A stretch of DNA of 64,000 nucleotides from Macrostomum hystrix (taxonomy: Eukaryota; Platyhelminthes; Macrostomidae), in the NCBI GenBank assembly GCA_950097015.1, contig CATNEN010000038.1:32202501-32266500 (forward strand), written 5' to 3'. Each line of letters begins with the position of its first letter. Position 1 is the first letter of the stretch. The notes under the pieces were generated by a model. That model did not search any database. It was not told the origin of the DNA and saw only the letters and a list, made by a program, of their open reading frames with translations. Shown in pieces: positions 22,112 through 31,434 of the stretch. Made by a program: the position numbers and the translations under genes.

Positions 22112-23802
22112 CAGCTTTTTGCGTTCAATTTTGGACAGCGGGCTTTCTATTTCGGCAAGGGTCTATGTGTCAGTCTCCCATCCCCTCCCATTGGTGTCTA
22201 TGGCCAGAAAATGCACAGACGGGCTTTCAAATTCGACAGCGGGCAATCAATTTCGGCATGCAACCGGATTGACTGGAACTTCTTTCTTACTGGCAATCCT
22301 CAGCTCGTGGCAGCTGTCTATGGTAGAAGCAGCTTGACTGCTCGTTAATTAGACAGAGATCACAGAGGGAGAGAGTTTAGCAACACTGAGTCTTCTCTGT
22401 TAAAATCTAACAGTTTAACATGGAGCATCGGCAGAATGCAACGATATCCAGAGACAAAGGACATCTTGTCATCCAGGCTTGGCAGCGCGGAGAGCTCGGG
22501 ACTGACATATCAAGGATGCTTGGGGTGAAGCGCTCAACCGTGTACAGCATCTGTCACGCTTTTGACACGGAGGGGAGAAGGTATTCATTGCCTAAGGGTG
22601 GTAACAGGTGCCAAAAGCTCACCAACCCCATGAAGAATTTCCTGATGGCCGTTGTGGACGAGGACCCTTTTGCTACACTGCAGCAGTTGCGTACTCGCTT
22701 GCTGGCCGAGTTTCAGGGTACGCTCGATAGTGTTGACATCTCGACCATTTCGAGGGCACTGGACAGTCACCTTTACACTATGAAGTGCCCCTCGAGGGAA
22801 GGTGACGTGCTGGCTGCAAGGAACTCCGTGGAGAACAAAGCCGGGAGACAAGATTTCGCCAACTGGTTGGTCAACTTGCCGCCTTTTGTTGAGCTGGTGC
22901 ATCTTGATGAGTCCGGCTACGGAGTCTGGACTCGGTGCAGCTTCGGTCGAAGTGAGCGAGGAAAGCCAGTTCTCAGATTTGTGCACACTCAGAAGAGCCC
23001 TGGACTCAACCTCATTCTGGTAACTTCTCCTACTATCGGCTTGGTGGAGTTCAGCCTTGAGATCGGTTCTGTGAACCGTGAGCGTGTGCAGATTTTGGTC
23101 CCTCGAATCTGCCAGAGCGTTGCCGCTTATCTGCCAGAAAGCCATCAGTGTGTGATTCTGCTGGATGGGGCTCGGTTTCACCAGGGGCTTCAAATTCCAC
23201 AGGAATTTGAAGGTCGCATCAGCTTTCGCACCTTGCCCCCATACTCACCATTCCTGAACCCAGTGGAGCTGGCACACAGTGCGTTCAAGGCTGCAGTGAA
23301 GCGCCAACTGAGTCAGCCAGTTGTTCAGCAGGAATTTGCTCTTATTCCGGAGGACATGAGCGCTAGGGACTGGAGGATAATGGTGCTGCAGCACTGTGGT
23401 GTTGAGGCAATGGATGCCATCACCCAGCAGAAGTGCAGTGCTTGGTTTCAGCACACACTGCGATTCATCCCTCCGTGCGTGGCTAGAGAAGCATAATTGG
23501 ATAAATGTTGATTATCTTTGTCTTTGTGGTCCGACTTGTTTCACTCGTTCGCGACTCTATCGTGGTGTCCCAGTTTGCATTGAATTCATTCAACAAAATT
23601 TTCGCGTTTTTTAACTCCGAAATATACAGTTTAAATGTTAGCTTAAGTGGATTAATGCCGAAATTGATTGCCCGCTGTCGAATTTGAAAGCCCGTCTATG
23701 CATTTTCTGGCCATAGACACCAATGGGAGGGGATGGGAGACTGACACATAGACCCTTGCCGAAATTGAAAGCCCGCTGTCCAAAGTTGAACGCAAAAAGC
23801 TA
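22112..23802 (+). mobile_element. Intact Tc1/mariner-superfamily transposon
   Basis: 1691 bp flanked by TA at 22110-22111 and 23803-23804. Terminal inverted repeats of about 148 bp (22112-22259 and 23655-23802) start with (C/T)AGCTTTTTGCGTTCAA. Within each terminal repeat the motif GCGGGC..TCAATTTCGGC or a variant (GGGCTTTCAAATTCGACA) occurs three times, suggesting multiple transposase sites. The single transposase frame is uninterrupted. Confidence 0.92.
22420..23496 (+). CDS. Transposase, IS630/Tc1/mariner superfamily, intact
   Basis: 358 residues from ATG. The N-terminal helix-turn-helix (about 8-55) includes ISRMLGVKRSTVYSICHAF; a second DNA-binding region follows to about 120 (VDISTISRALDSH). 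The catalytic domain shows the three acidic residues in LVHLDESGYGVWTR, CVILLDGARFHQG and PPYSPFLNPVELA. I count 33 residues between the second Asp and the Glu, one fewer than classic DD34E. It cuts and pastes its own element at TA sites in the nucleus. The frame is complete and sits between well-matched terminal repeats, so the element could be active. A related copy lies at 27024-28097. Confidence 0.92.
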   Translation: MEHRQNATISRDKGHLVIQAWQRGELGTDISRMLGVKRSTVYSICHAFDTEGRRYSLPKGGNRCQKLTNPMKNFLMAVVDEDPFATLQQLRTRLLAEFQGTLDSVDISTISRALDSHLYTMKCPSREGDVLAARNSVENKAGRQDFANWLVNLPPFVELVHLDESGYGVWTRCSFGRSERGKPVLRFVHTQKSPGLNLILVTSPTIGLVEFSLEIGSVNRERVQILVPRICQSVAAYLPESHQCVILLDGARFHQGLQIPQEFEGRISFRTLPPYSPFLNPVELAHSAFKAAVKRQLSQPVVQQEFALIPEDMSARDWRIMVLQHCGVEAMDAITQQKCSAWFQHTLRFIPPCVAREA

Positions 23803-23804
23803 TA

Positions 23805-24130
23805 ATGAGTAGGATGGCGAGGTCCGAAGAAGCTTACGGCCATGGATAAATAAGCTAAGGCTGGTGAGGGACTCAATGGTATATTAAAGCCCGCAAATAA
23901 TTGGGTATTACGATGTACTCCGTGCCATAAACATATTGCATCAGTAAGGCATTGCTATTTGTCGAGCGTTGAAGGTCAATGGCACTAGGGCGCGCAGCTA
24001 TATTTTCTATTTTCTGTCCGTTGCTCCCTCTGAGTTTTGACCATAGACATTAGACATTAGTGCCAGGGACAACTAAAACCCTCGGGACGCGAAACGAGCC
24101 AATTCATGGCAAGAAATCTGAGGGGCTCGC
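23805..24130. other. Spacer with degraded transposon end-like sequence
   Basis: No gene. The phrase GACCATAGACATT appears near 24040 and again near 25188, flanking the THAP element in direct orientation. Confidence 0.4.
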
Positions 24131-24134
24131 TTAA

Positions 24135-25135
24135 AAGTATTGTTCTATGGCTTTTTCGAGTCTTCTCTGCTATCAAGCAAATTAAAATTGCTTTAGCTGC
24201 GGCCAGCAGTGAAGCTTAGCTGAACTATATCAAGAGAAGCATTTTTTATTCACTTGATGAAATGCCAAGAAAGTGCAGCGTATTTCCGTGCTCGTCAAAT
24301 TACAACTCTGAAGCCGTTCGAGCACGGATATTTGCGTTTCCCAGAGATCCACAGGAGCGGGAGCGATGGAGAAAGGCGCTGCCAAATATTCTCCAGGTAA
24401 GAAACCAGATCATTTGCTGTCATTACTGCTGCATAATTCCGCTTCAATTCTGCCTGCCAGTCTCGTCCAAACCACTTGAAACCCAAAATTTATTATTTTA
24501 GAGGGACTGACAGCATGGGCGTGTGCGTAAAGCATTAGACTTATCCTGTCTCTGCTACAGCAGTTTTATTCTGCACTCTCCTACGTGCGCAACTCGCGTG
24601 CAGAAGCTGTTTTATGTTATTTTAAGGACTTTTAATTTCCAACTAAGACACAGTTCAGCATGGACAGTGTGTCCCGTCGGCTAGCCAACGTTTTTTTCAA
24701 AGGACTAGTAAGACGCTCGTCAAAACTCCCACCAATACCGACGACATCCCATGATAGATAGCTTCGGAAGTTAGATGCTCAGTAGGTGAAGTTCCAGCGT
24801 TTCCTTTATGTACGACTACGAGCTACTGACTGTTTGTGTCGTCTTGTCCTTGGAGTTCCGTATTTGCTTCTTTTTTCTTGCCGTTGGAGTTTCATCTTCG
24901 CTTTCACCCTTTATCTTCTTGCCGTTGGAGTTATATCTTTGCTTTCATCTTTTATCTTCTTGCCGTTGGAGTTTTTTTGTTGATATGGCGGTTACTTTAT
25001 TGTAAATACATTGTAACTATATCACTGGTTTCTATTATTTAAATTAAATACTCGACATTGCCTCGCTTTACTATTTAATCTAACCGTTAATGCCTGATAG
25101 CAGAGAAAACTTGAAAAAGCCATAGAACAATACTT
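24135..25135 (+). mobile_element. THAP-bearing deletion derivative, possible Kolobok-type
   Basis: Inverted repeats of about 42 bp: 24135-24176 (AAGTATTGTTCTATGGCTTT...) and 25094-25135. The left flank is TTAA (24131-24134) and the right flank TTAG (25136-25139), so a TTAA duplication with one change is likely. It encloses a THAP exon and three units of a 48-bp repeat (CTTGCCGTTGGAGTTT..., 24880-24985). TTAA plus THAP suggests Kolobok; P elements also carry THAP but make 8-bp duplications. It is too short to encode a transposase. Confidence 0.65.
24262..24396 (+). CDS. THAP-domain exon (partial)
   Basis: 45 codons from ATG (MPRKCSVFPCSSNYN...FAFPRDPQERERWRKALPN) ending at CAG|GTAAGA. It shows the start of a THAP zinc-binding DNA-binding domain: Met-Pro plus the first two cysteines (Cys5, Cys10), the FPRDP turn and the tryptophan (36). 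The second Cys/His pair would be on a later exon that I do not find inside this 1-kb element. Probably the N-terminal remnant of a transposase. Confidence 0.7.
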
Positions 25136-25139
25136 TTAG

Positions 25140-25685
25140 AACAACAATATTATCAGCACGCTTTTATGTTGCAACGAATCGGCTATGACCATAGACATTC
25201 GACATTAATGCACACAGTTTGCTACATTCATGAACGCTCGAACAGATGATATAGTGGCAATAGACATAAACTCAACCACAGTACACTATCGTCTTGTCTG
25301 TCAACCAATCAGTCACCACCCAACGCTGTTAGCATTCAGGCGCTGCAAAAGAAGTTTTCAGGGGGGCAATTTCCCCCACCCCTTGGTAAAAAATAGGTGG
25401 CAAAATGGCTTGGCAATCTGTTAATCCATGGCCATTAACGCCCACAATTTTCTGCCCGTTGGGGCAAAAAGGTCATGGTTAAATACCTCATACATTCAGT
25501 AGTACTTTCAATAGTACATATTTAATTGCTTAGTAAATTATATTGGTAACGAGTGCGCAGCCCGCTAAGTGCCCCTGTGCATCTGTGGTTCCAACTGGGT
25601 AATAAATGCTTACTATAAATTGCAATTTAATAAACAACAAAAATATAGAAATACAATTGTGTACAAGGGGGCACAATTAAAGTTC
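25140..25685. other. Spacer with old repeat fragments
   Basis: Contains the 25265-25350 fragment shared with 20270-20330 and a palindrome-like CAATTTTCTGCCCGTTGGGG near 25446. No gene seen. Confidence 0.4.
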
Positions 25686-25689
25686 TGAG

Positions 25690-26695
25690 CCTCAACATGA
25701 AAATGAGGAGATATGGGCAAAGTGTTTGGAAGAATTGCACCAAGCAGTTGCAGCATCCTTCAGCGCGTCATCAGTCATCAGTGTCAAATCGCTGTCCATG
25801 GAGCGCCCGCTTGAGATTTGGAAACATGTGGAAGTCACTCGGGGCCAGGTCCGGTGAATAGGCCGGGTGCGGCAGCTCTCGGAACCCTGCGATAATGACA
25901 GCAGCCTTGGCAATCCTGCTGGTGTGGGCCGGTGCGGTGTCGTGCAGCAGCACAACACCACAGCTCAGCATCCCTCGCCTATTTTCCTTGATTGCCTCCC
26001 GCGCAGACGGGCGATCAGGTCAGCGTAGTAGGCGCCTGTGACTGTCTGCTTGTGCGGTAGAAAGTCCAGCAGCAGCGGGCCCTTGGCATCCCAGAAGACG
26101 GTCAGCATAATCTTGCCCACACTGCAGGCATTCCGTGCCTTCAGTGGTGCAGGTGAACCAACTGGCAGCCACTGCTTGGACTCCTGCTTGGACTCGGGAT
26201 CGTGGTGATGGATCCACGTCTCATCCCCGGTCACGCAGCAGGACAGAGAGTTTGCAGGGTCCGGATCGTAGGAGTCTAGGACAAGCCTTGAGTACTGCAC
26301 CCGTGCGGTCTTTTGGTCCCTTGTCAAGATTCGTGGGATCCATCTGGCAGAAACCTTGGACAGATGAAGGATGCTGGTGCAGGATCTCAATGACTTGCGG
26401 GTCAGAGAGTCCAGTGTCCGCCGCAAGTTCCCTGACTTTCACCCGCCGGTCACCGTCAACCAGAGCCTGGATGCGCTGGATGTTGTCGGCAGTGACAGCA
26501 GTCCGGGGTCTTCCACATCGGGGGGCCATCTTCGAGCGAGCCGCGGCCACGCTTGAACTCGGCTGCCCAGCGCTTGATGGTGGCGTATGAGGGGGCAGCG
26601 TCAGCGTGTACACCAGCCATGCGGCTTTGAATTTCAGCAGGCTTTGAGCCCTCCAGAGTCAGAAATTTGATCACTGCCCTGTGCTCAAGCTTCAA
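25690..26695 (-). pseudogene. Degenerate mariner transposase
   Basis: Minus-strand fragments in three frames read, in order: the N-terminal MKLEHRAVIKFLTLEG...YATIKRWAAEFKRGR, CGRPRTAVTADNIQRIQAL, VTGDETWIHHHDPESKQ, then VVLLHDTAPAHTS and AYSPDLAPSDFHMFPNLKRA. The catalytic pattern is D, D and a final D (DLAPSD), the DD34D form typical of mariner. Full length would be about 330-345 residues, and the region is about 1 kb, so it is near full length. At least three frame changes (near 26590, 26430 and 25965) break it. No clean terminal repeats were identified. Confidence 0.85.
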
Positions 26696-26820
26696 TTCTT
26701 GAGAAAATTACATAGGGCGCTGGAAATATAATGGTGCAGTGGGACTTAGGGATGCAGGAAATTCAGAAAAGTTGACAATAGACTATTAACAGGTAACTAT
26801 TAACTATTAACTAGTAACTA

Positions 26821-28444
26821 TAGCATTTTGCAGTCAAGTTTGAACTGCGGGCATTCAAATTAGACAAGAAGGGAAGAGCCAAATTTCAGAATCCGTCCCC
26901 AAGTCAAGCAGAACTTTATGTCTGTGGCACAAACTGAAACACACTGACGGGCACTCAATTTAGACAACGGGCATTCAAATTAGACAAGCAGCGGAAAGTC
27001 CATGTGTGCCAGAGAGAAAGACCATGGACAATCCGATTCGTCGCTATGCAAGAATTTCCAGAGAGAAGCGTGACCTCATTATTGGGGCATGCCAACGTGG
27101 TGACTCTGTGGCTGAAATTGCCAACATGTTGGATGTCAAGAGATCATCAGTGTACAACATCTGGAACAAGTTTGTTCAGGATGGCCAGCGATACGCGCTA
27201 CCAAGGGGAGGAGCCAGGCACCGTCGAATGAATCCTGCAATGAAGGACCATCTGGCCGCCTTGTTGAATGCCAACCCTCTGATGACACTCGGGCAAATGC
27301 GGGAATCGCTTCTGTCTGAGTTTCCCGCAATACCAACGATTGACATTTCAACAGTCTCTCGAGCACTGGATGGACAACTTTTTTCGATGAAAATCCTGTC
27401 AAGAGATGGCGATGTACCTGAAGCGAGAAATTCGCATGAGGTCAAGCAAAGACGCGTTGAATTCGCCAACTGGCTCGTGGATTTGTCGGTCACGACTTGC
27501 CTGGTCCATTTAGATGAGACCGGCTACTGCCTCTGGACCCGGCGAACCAAGGGAAGGAGTCCGCGTGGAGCCAGGGTGAGACGGACTGTGCATACGCAGA
27601 GAAGTCCATCACTGAACATGATCATGGCCACGTCGCCGGCATTGAACCTCGTTCACTACAGACTGGATTCCGGTAGCACCACACGTGAGAGAGTCCAGGA
27701 ATTTGTGACCAACCTATGTGAAAAGATTGCAGAGAATCTGGAAGAGAACCATTCGTGCGTCATCGTGCTGGATGGTGCCCGCTTTCACCACGGATAGCAA
27801 ATCCCGGAGGTTTGGTTTTGTCGAATTGAACTGAAGATCTTACCACCTTACTCTCCTTTCCTGAACCCAGTTGAACTGGCTCACAGTGACTTTAAATCAG
27901 CAGTCAAGAGGCAGCTGTCCAATCCTGAAGTTCAGAGAGAATTGGCTGTTCCGCCTCCTGACATGACTGCCGTTCAATGGAGACTGATGGTGCTGCAGAG
28001 GTGCGGGGAAATCGCGATGGATGACGTGACTCCACTGAAGTGCGTTCACTGGTATCAGCACACGCTCCGCTTCATCCCACGCTGTCTTGGCAAATGAAGA
28101 CATCGTTTGAATTCTCTATCAGATGAGACTCTTGTGAGACTCTTGTTCATTGATGTGCTGAGCACCCTGTTTTGTTTGTTCACACATGCTTACTTTGTTA
28201 TAACTTGTTCTTATCTTCATAGTTCAGGGTTCACAGAATGGTTGTCTGACAACAGACGCAACACGATCTTGAATTACCCAGCCAATGCGCCTGAGAACTT
28301 GTCTAATTTGAATGCCCCTTGTCTAAATTGAGTGCCCACCAGTGTGATTTTGTCTAGGCCATAGATAGCATTTGTGCCAGCAGTGAGATCTGGTAAAGCG
28401 TCTAATTTGAATGCCCGCAGTTCAAACTTGACTGCAAAATGCTA
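26821..28444 (+). mobile_element. Second Tc1/mariner-superfamily transposon, related to 22112-23802
   Basis: 1624 bp flanked by TA (26819-26820, 28445-28446). The inverted ends start TAGCATTTTGCAGTCAAG; imperfect terminal repeats span about 26821-26988 and 28298-28444. Each contains repeats of CGGGCATTCAAATTAGACAA or close variants, the same layout as in the first element although the sequences differ. Confidence 0.88.
27024..28097 (+). pseudogene. Transposase with one premature stop
   Basis: A 357-codon frame from ATG (27024) to TGA (28097) is broken only by TAG at 27796-27798, directly after CVIVLDGARFHHG. Both sides align with the intact transposase at 22420: HTH MLDVKRSSVYNIWNKF, CLVHLDETGYCLWTR, and after the stop ILPPYSPFLNPVELAHSDFK. 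The stop lies between the second Asp and the Glu of the catalytic triad, so the truncated product would be inactive. An otherwise intact frame suggests recent loss, or a repressor-like truncated product. Confidence 0.85.
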
Positions 28445-28446
28445 TA

Positions 28447-28731
28447 TTAACTTTTAGAGCCTGAAGTTTCAGCACTTTGCCACTATAAGATCTTGGTCAG
28501 GCTCAGAACTTTTTAATGCCCCTCGTATAAAGTACAATATATTTTACATGATAATTATTGGTTATCAATTATTGGCTTACTTTTAAAGCTTGTCGTTCCA
28601 TCACTCTTATCCATAGACAGTGAATTAAAGAATGGTGCAAATTTGTTTAGACTGCATGTGTGCACCCTTACGAGACAGAATTACTTCTCAAACGCTTTTG
28701 ATTTTGCATTTATAACGGACTTTATTTAATA
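28447..28731. other. Spacer downstream of second transposon
   Basis: AT-rich; nothing recognised. Confidence 0.4.
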
Positions 28732-28911
28732 ATGAGGCCTAGTTTATTGACTGCAGCAAGCGCGATTAGGCAGCCGCAGCAGCCACACCAGGAACAACAA
28801 CAACAACAGCAGCAGCAGCAGCAACATGAACGACAACAACAACAGCAGCAGCAGCAGCAGCAGCCGCGGACGCTAAATATGACAGAGTATTTTTTTAACT
28901 TTAACTTTTTT
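28732..28911 (+). other. Polyglutamine-coding open stretch
   Basis: ATG followed by RPSLLTAASAIRQPQQ and two CAA/CAG runs, then PRTLNMTEY before a T-rich stretch. It could be a first exon of the downstream EF-hand gene or another gene, but I see no good donor before the minisatellite/SINE begins, and CAG repeats alone give open frames. Weak. Confidence 0.25.
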
Positions 28912-28931
28912 AATATGTATAGGACAAGTAT

Positions 28932-29531
28932 GAGGGGCGAGTGGGTCAGCGGCTAACGTCGCTGCCTCGCACTCCAAAGGACGCTATTTCGATTTACCCT
29001 TCAAGTCACGATTAATTTCGGGGCTTGTTGGGGTTTGGACAGTAGCGACCGGCGGAGGTGCACCATATTTCGTGCAATAAAAGCTTGAAATAATAGCTTC
29101 GCTCCTACCTTTCTGTGTGCCTGTTCTGCGTTGCGTGAGTTGTGTGCGTTGGCGCTGGGGCGTGAGACCTTGCGGGGGGTGGCTGGAGGGCGGGTGTTCA
29201 CCGCCGCGCGCCTTCTGGACTTCCGTCAGCGCGATTGGATAAGTGTACACTCATCACCTGGTCCCCCCCTGAGGACTGATTTCTTATCAGCCTTCGGCCC
29301 GGCTTGGTCTGCTATGTGCGTGTGGGGCTGGGGTGGGGGGCACTGCTGCCTATTCTGGGTGCCTCCTGCCCTCCCCGGCTGGTCTGTGCTGCTGTGTGTG
29401 GTGCCTGCTCAGGGGAGGCGGCGCGATGGGCGCAAAAGCGCCTAGTTCGCCGGTCTGGGGGCGTGCCGCTCCGTCACTTGTGCGACAAGTGCCCCGGGCC
29501 CCCCTGCAAAATAGATAGAATAGATAGATAT
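28932..29531 (+). mobile_element. tRNA-derived SINE-like element inserted in a minisatellite
   Basis: 600 bp bounded by a 9-bp direct repeat GACAAGTAT (28923-28931 and 29532-29540). The head GGGGCGAGTGGGTCAGCGGC (A-box-like), CTCGCACTCC and TATTTCGATTTAC (weak B box) resembles a tRNA. The body is GC-rich, and the tail is ATAGATAGAATAGATAGATA. On its left a single unit of the 20-bp minisatellite (TATGTATAGGACAAGTAT) precedes the insertion; the array resumes on its right. Confidence 0.7.
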
Positions 29532-29780
29532 GACAAGTATAATATGTATAGGACAAGTCGAATATGTATAGGACAAGTATAATTTGCATAGGACAAGTAT
29601 AATATGTATAGGACAAGTATAATATGTATAGGACAAGTATAATATGTATAGGACAAGTATAATATGTATAGGACAAGTATAATATGTATAGGACAAGTAT
29701 AATATGTATAGGACAAGTATAATATGTATAGGACAAGTATAATATGTATAGGACAAGTATAATATGTATAGGACAAGTCG
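29532..29780. repeat. 20-bp minisatellite AATATGTATAGGACAAGTAT
   Basis: About 12 nearly perfect 20-bp units immediately after the SINE tail; one earlier unit lies at 28912-28931. Confidence 0.95.
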
Positions 29781-29830
29781 AAGATGTAGAGAACATCCTT
29801 TGTCCAACAAAAATCCTAATTCATTGCCAG

Positions 29831-30467
29831 ACTGCCTTCTATATTTATCGGGCTTCGCTTGAATATTCAACAAGCTGACAATGCCGAGAGGACTGACGGG
29901 CCTCGCTTGAAGATTCAACAAGCTGACAAAGCCGAGAGGACTGACGGGCCTCGCTTGAAGATTCAACAAGCTGACAAAGCCGAGAGGACTGACGGGCCTC
30001 GCTTGAAGATTCAACAAGCTGACAAAGCCGAGAGGACTGACCTAGTGGAAATGTTCCAACTAGTCGACCAAAACAAAGACGGCCTCATAGATTTTGCCGA
30101 CCTAGACCGATTATTCAAACATTTGAACATTTTTGTCAGCCAAAATGAGATCAACGCCATGATTCAGGCTCACGACCCGCGGCAGGTGGGGGCTGTGGAT
30201 CTAGACAATTTCTGTTCAATGATGAGCCAAGCAAACAACATGCAGCTACAGCTGCAGGCTGAGTTATCTCAGGTGTTCAATGCCCTCGACAAGACTGGAA
30301 GCGGACTAATTAGTAGAACAGATGTCAGACAGGCGCTTCAGCTGGTGGAGTCCGGCTTTTCTGAGCACGATCTGGATGAGATGTTCTTAGCCTTGGACAC
30401 CAACAAAGACGGTCAAATTTCAGCTGAAGAATTCACTGCTGCTGCCAGATACCTGGCCCGCAGATGA
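29831..30467 (+). CDS. Calmodulin/troponin C-like EF-hand protein (N-terminus uncertain)
   Basis: The frame ends at TGA 30465-30467. Four EF-hand units: loop 1 DQNKDGLIDFAD (canonical but Asp at position 12), loop 2 DPRQVGAVDLDN (degenerate, probably not Ca-binding), loop 3 DKTGSGLISRTD, loop 4 DTNKDGQISAEE (fully canonical). The core is about 140 residues, so calmodulin superfamily, cytosolic Ca2+ sensing; the partner is unknown. There is no in-frame ATG before the first loop except the Met inside helix E (EMFQLVD). The frame is open back to an acceptor-like CATTGCCAG (29830), so an upstream exon or trans-spliced leader must supply the start. Four in-frame copies of a 16-residue unit (KIQQADKAERTDGPRL) lead into helix E, from a 48-bp DNA repeat. 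A poly(A) signal (AATAAA) lies at 30486. Confidence 0.85.
29860..30040 (+). repeat. 48-bp repeat fused in frame to EF-hand gene
   Basis: Four tandem units containing GATTCAACAAGCTGACAAAG and CCGAGAGGACTGACGGGCCT. The last unit passes directly into unique EF-hand coding sequence at CTGACCTAGTGG. 48 is a multiple of three, so the array keeps the frame. Confidence 0.9.
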
Positions 30468-30485
30468 ACTAGTTCTTTGCATTAT

Positions 30486-30491
30486 AATAAA
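30486..30491 (+). terminator. Poly(A) signal of EF-hand gene
   Basis: AATAAA lies 18 bp after the stop codon. Confidence 0.65.
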
Positions 30492-30614
30492 CAGTCTATT
30501 TTCCATGCGACTCTTGGCTGCTTTAATGAAAGTTTTAGAAAAAAATACGAATACTTTGCTCATTAGGCAAAGGCATTATTTAATTTCATAACAATTGTTG
30601 TCAACTTTCTTCAG

Positions 30615-30620
30615 TTTATT
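30615..30620 (-). terminator. Poly(A) signal of lectin gene 2
   Basis: AATAAA on the minus strand, about 75 bp after the lectin 2 stop. The EF-hand gene and lectin 2 converge here. Confidence 0.5.
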
Positions 30621-30693
30621 TTCCTTCATGACTTTTAGTTGTACGGTTTTCGTCTGCTCTGGCAGCTCATTCTCAAGTGCGTAGTAAACCTGA

Positions 30694-31434
30694 TCACAAC
30701 CGGAACTTGACCCAGTCAGCGCTCGTCTCGATCTCCTCTTCCACCTGAGCGTCAGTGAACAGCAGCAGACGGCAGGTGCTCAGCCTGCTGTTGTACAGCG
30801 CGTGTCTGCAGCTGCCCGACCTCATGGCAGCCGCCACGCAGTGCACAGCATTCCTCACCTGCAGCAGGTCAGAGTAGCAGTACTCAGAGCTGGGATTGTA
30901 GCTGGTGCGCTTGAACGGAGTCCGCTGCCATGCGGCACTGGCGGCAGGCTTGGTCGGAGCAGCGATGAGCTCGCAGCCGAATCCACGCAGACTTGAGCAC
31001 TGACGGTCAACGATCTTGCCGTCTGCTGCTTGAGTCTGAAGTACACAGTCCTGATTGCCGCTATTGTCGGGCTCATTAGAGTACCACAGCGAATCGTCCA
31101 GAGGTAAAATTCCTTTGTCATAGATCATCCGCCAGCCGGACCTGCTGCTGCCTCTCTCATCAGCCATGTCGGTCACTCCGAGCCAGAGGAAGCAGCCGCA
31201 TTTGAAGCTCGGCATGCTGCCCATCAGCTTCAGCGAGCTGTACGAGTTGAGCAGCTCGCCTCCGATCGACTCACACTGCCGATTGGCTGAGCACCAGCTT
31301 GAGCTCTGAGCTGTGCTCACGAACACGCACCTGCCGGCCTCCAGTTTGTATGGAGTCGGGCAGCTCAAAGACTGCCAGATCAGAAGCTGAGCGATGAAAA
31401 ATCGATGCAGGCAGTTCATCAGAGTAGGACTCAT
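30694..31434 (-). CDS. Secreted C-type lectin-like protein 2
   Basis: 246 residues from the ATG at 31434 (MSPTLMNCLHRFFIAQLL..., a likely signal peptide); the frame is open further upstream only from a GTG. Layout is as in lectin 1: CPTPYKLEAGRCVF, WCSANRQCESIGGEL, CFLWLGVTD, then a loop with EPDNSGNQDC, which is closer to the canonical EPN sugar-binding motif than lectin 1, and CSSLRGFGCEL, followed by the same PAN-like cysteine domain (SSEYCYSDL...CRLLLF). The N-terminal half of the lectin domain and the C-terminal domain are nearly identical in the two genes, while signal peptides and the sugar-loop region differ. This suggests duplication with later gene conversion. Single exon, extracellular; glycan unknown. 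Confidence 0.85.
   Translation of the reverse strand: MSPTLMNCLHRFFIAQLLIWQSLSCPTPYKLEAGRCVFVSTAQSSSWCSANRQCESIGGELLNSYSSLKLMGSMPSFKCGCFLWLGVTDMADERGSSRSGWRMIYDKGILPLDDSLWYSNEPDNSGNQDCVLQTQAADGKIVDRQCSSLRGFGCELIAAPTKPAASAAWQRTPFKRTSYNPSSEYCYSDLLQVRNAVHCVAAAMRSGSCRHALYNSRLSTCRLLLFTDAQVEEEIETSADWVKFRL

Noticed and set aside
29131..29518. GC-rich open frames in several phases
   Set aside because: They lie within the body of the SINE-like element; no domain and overlapping frames on both strands.
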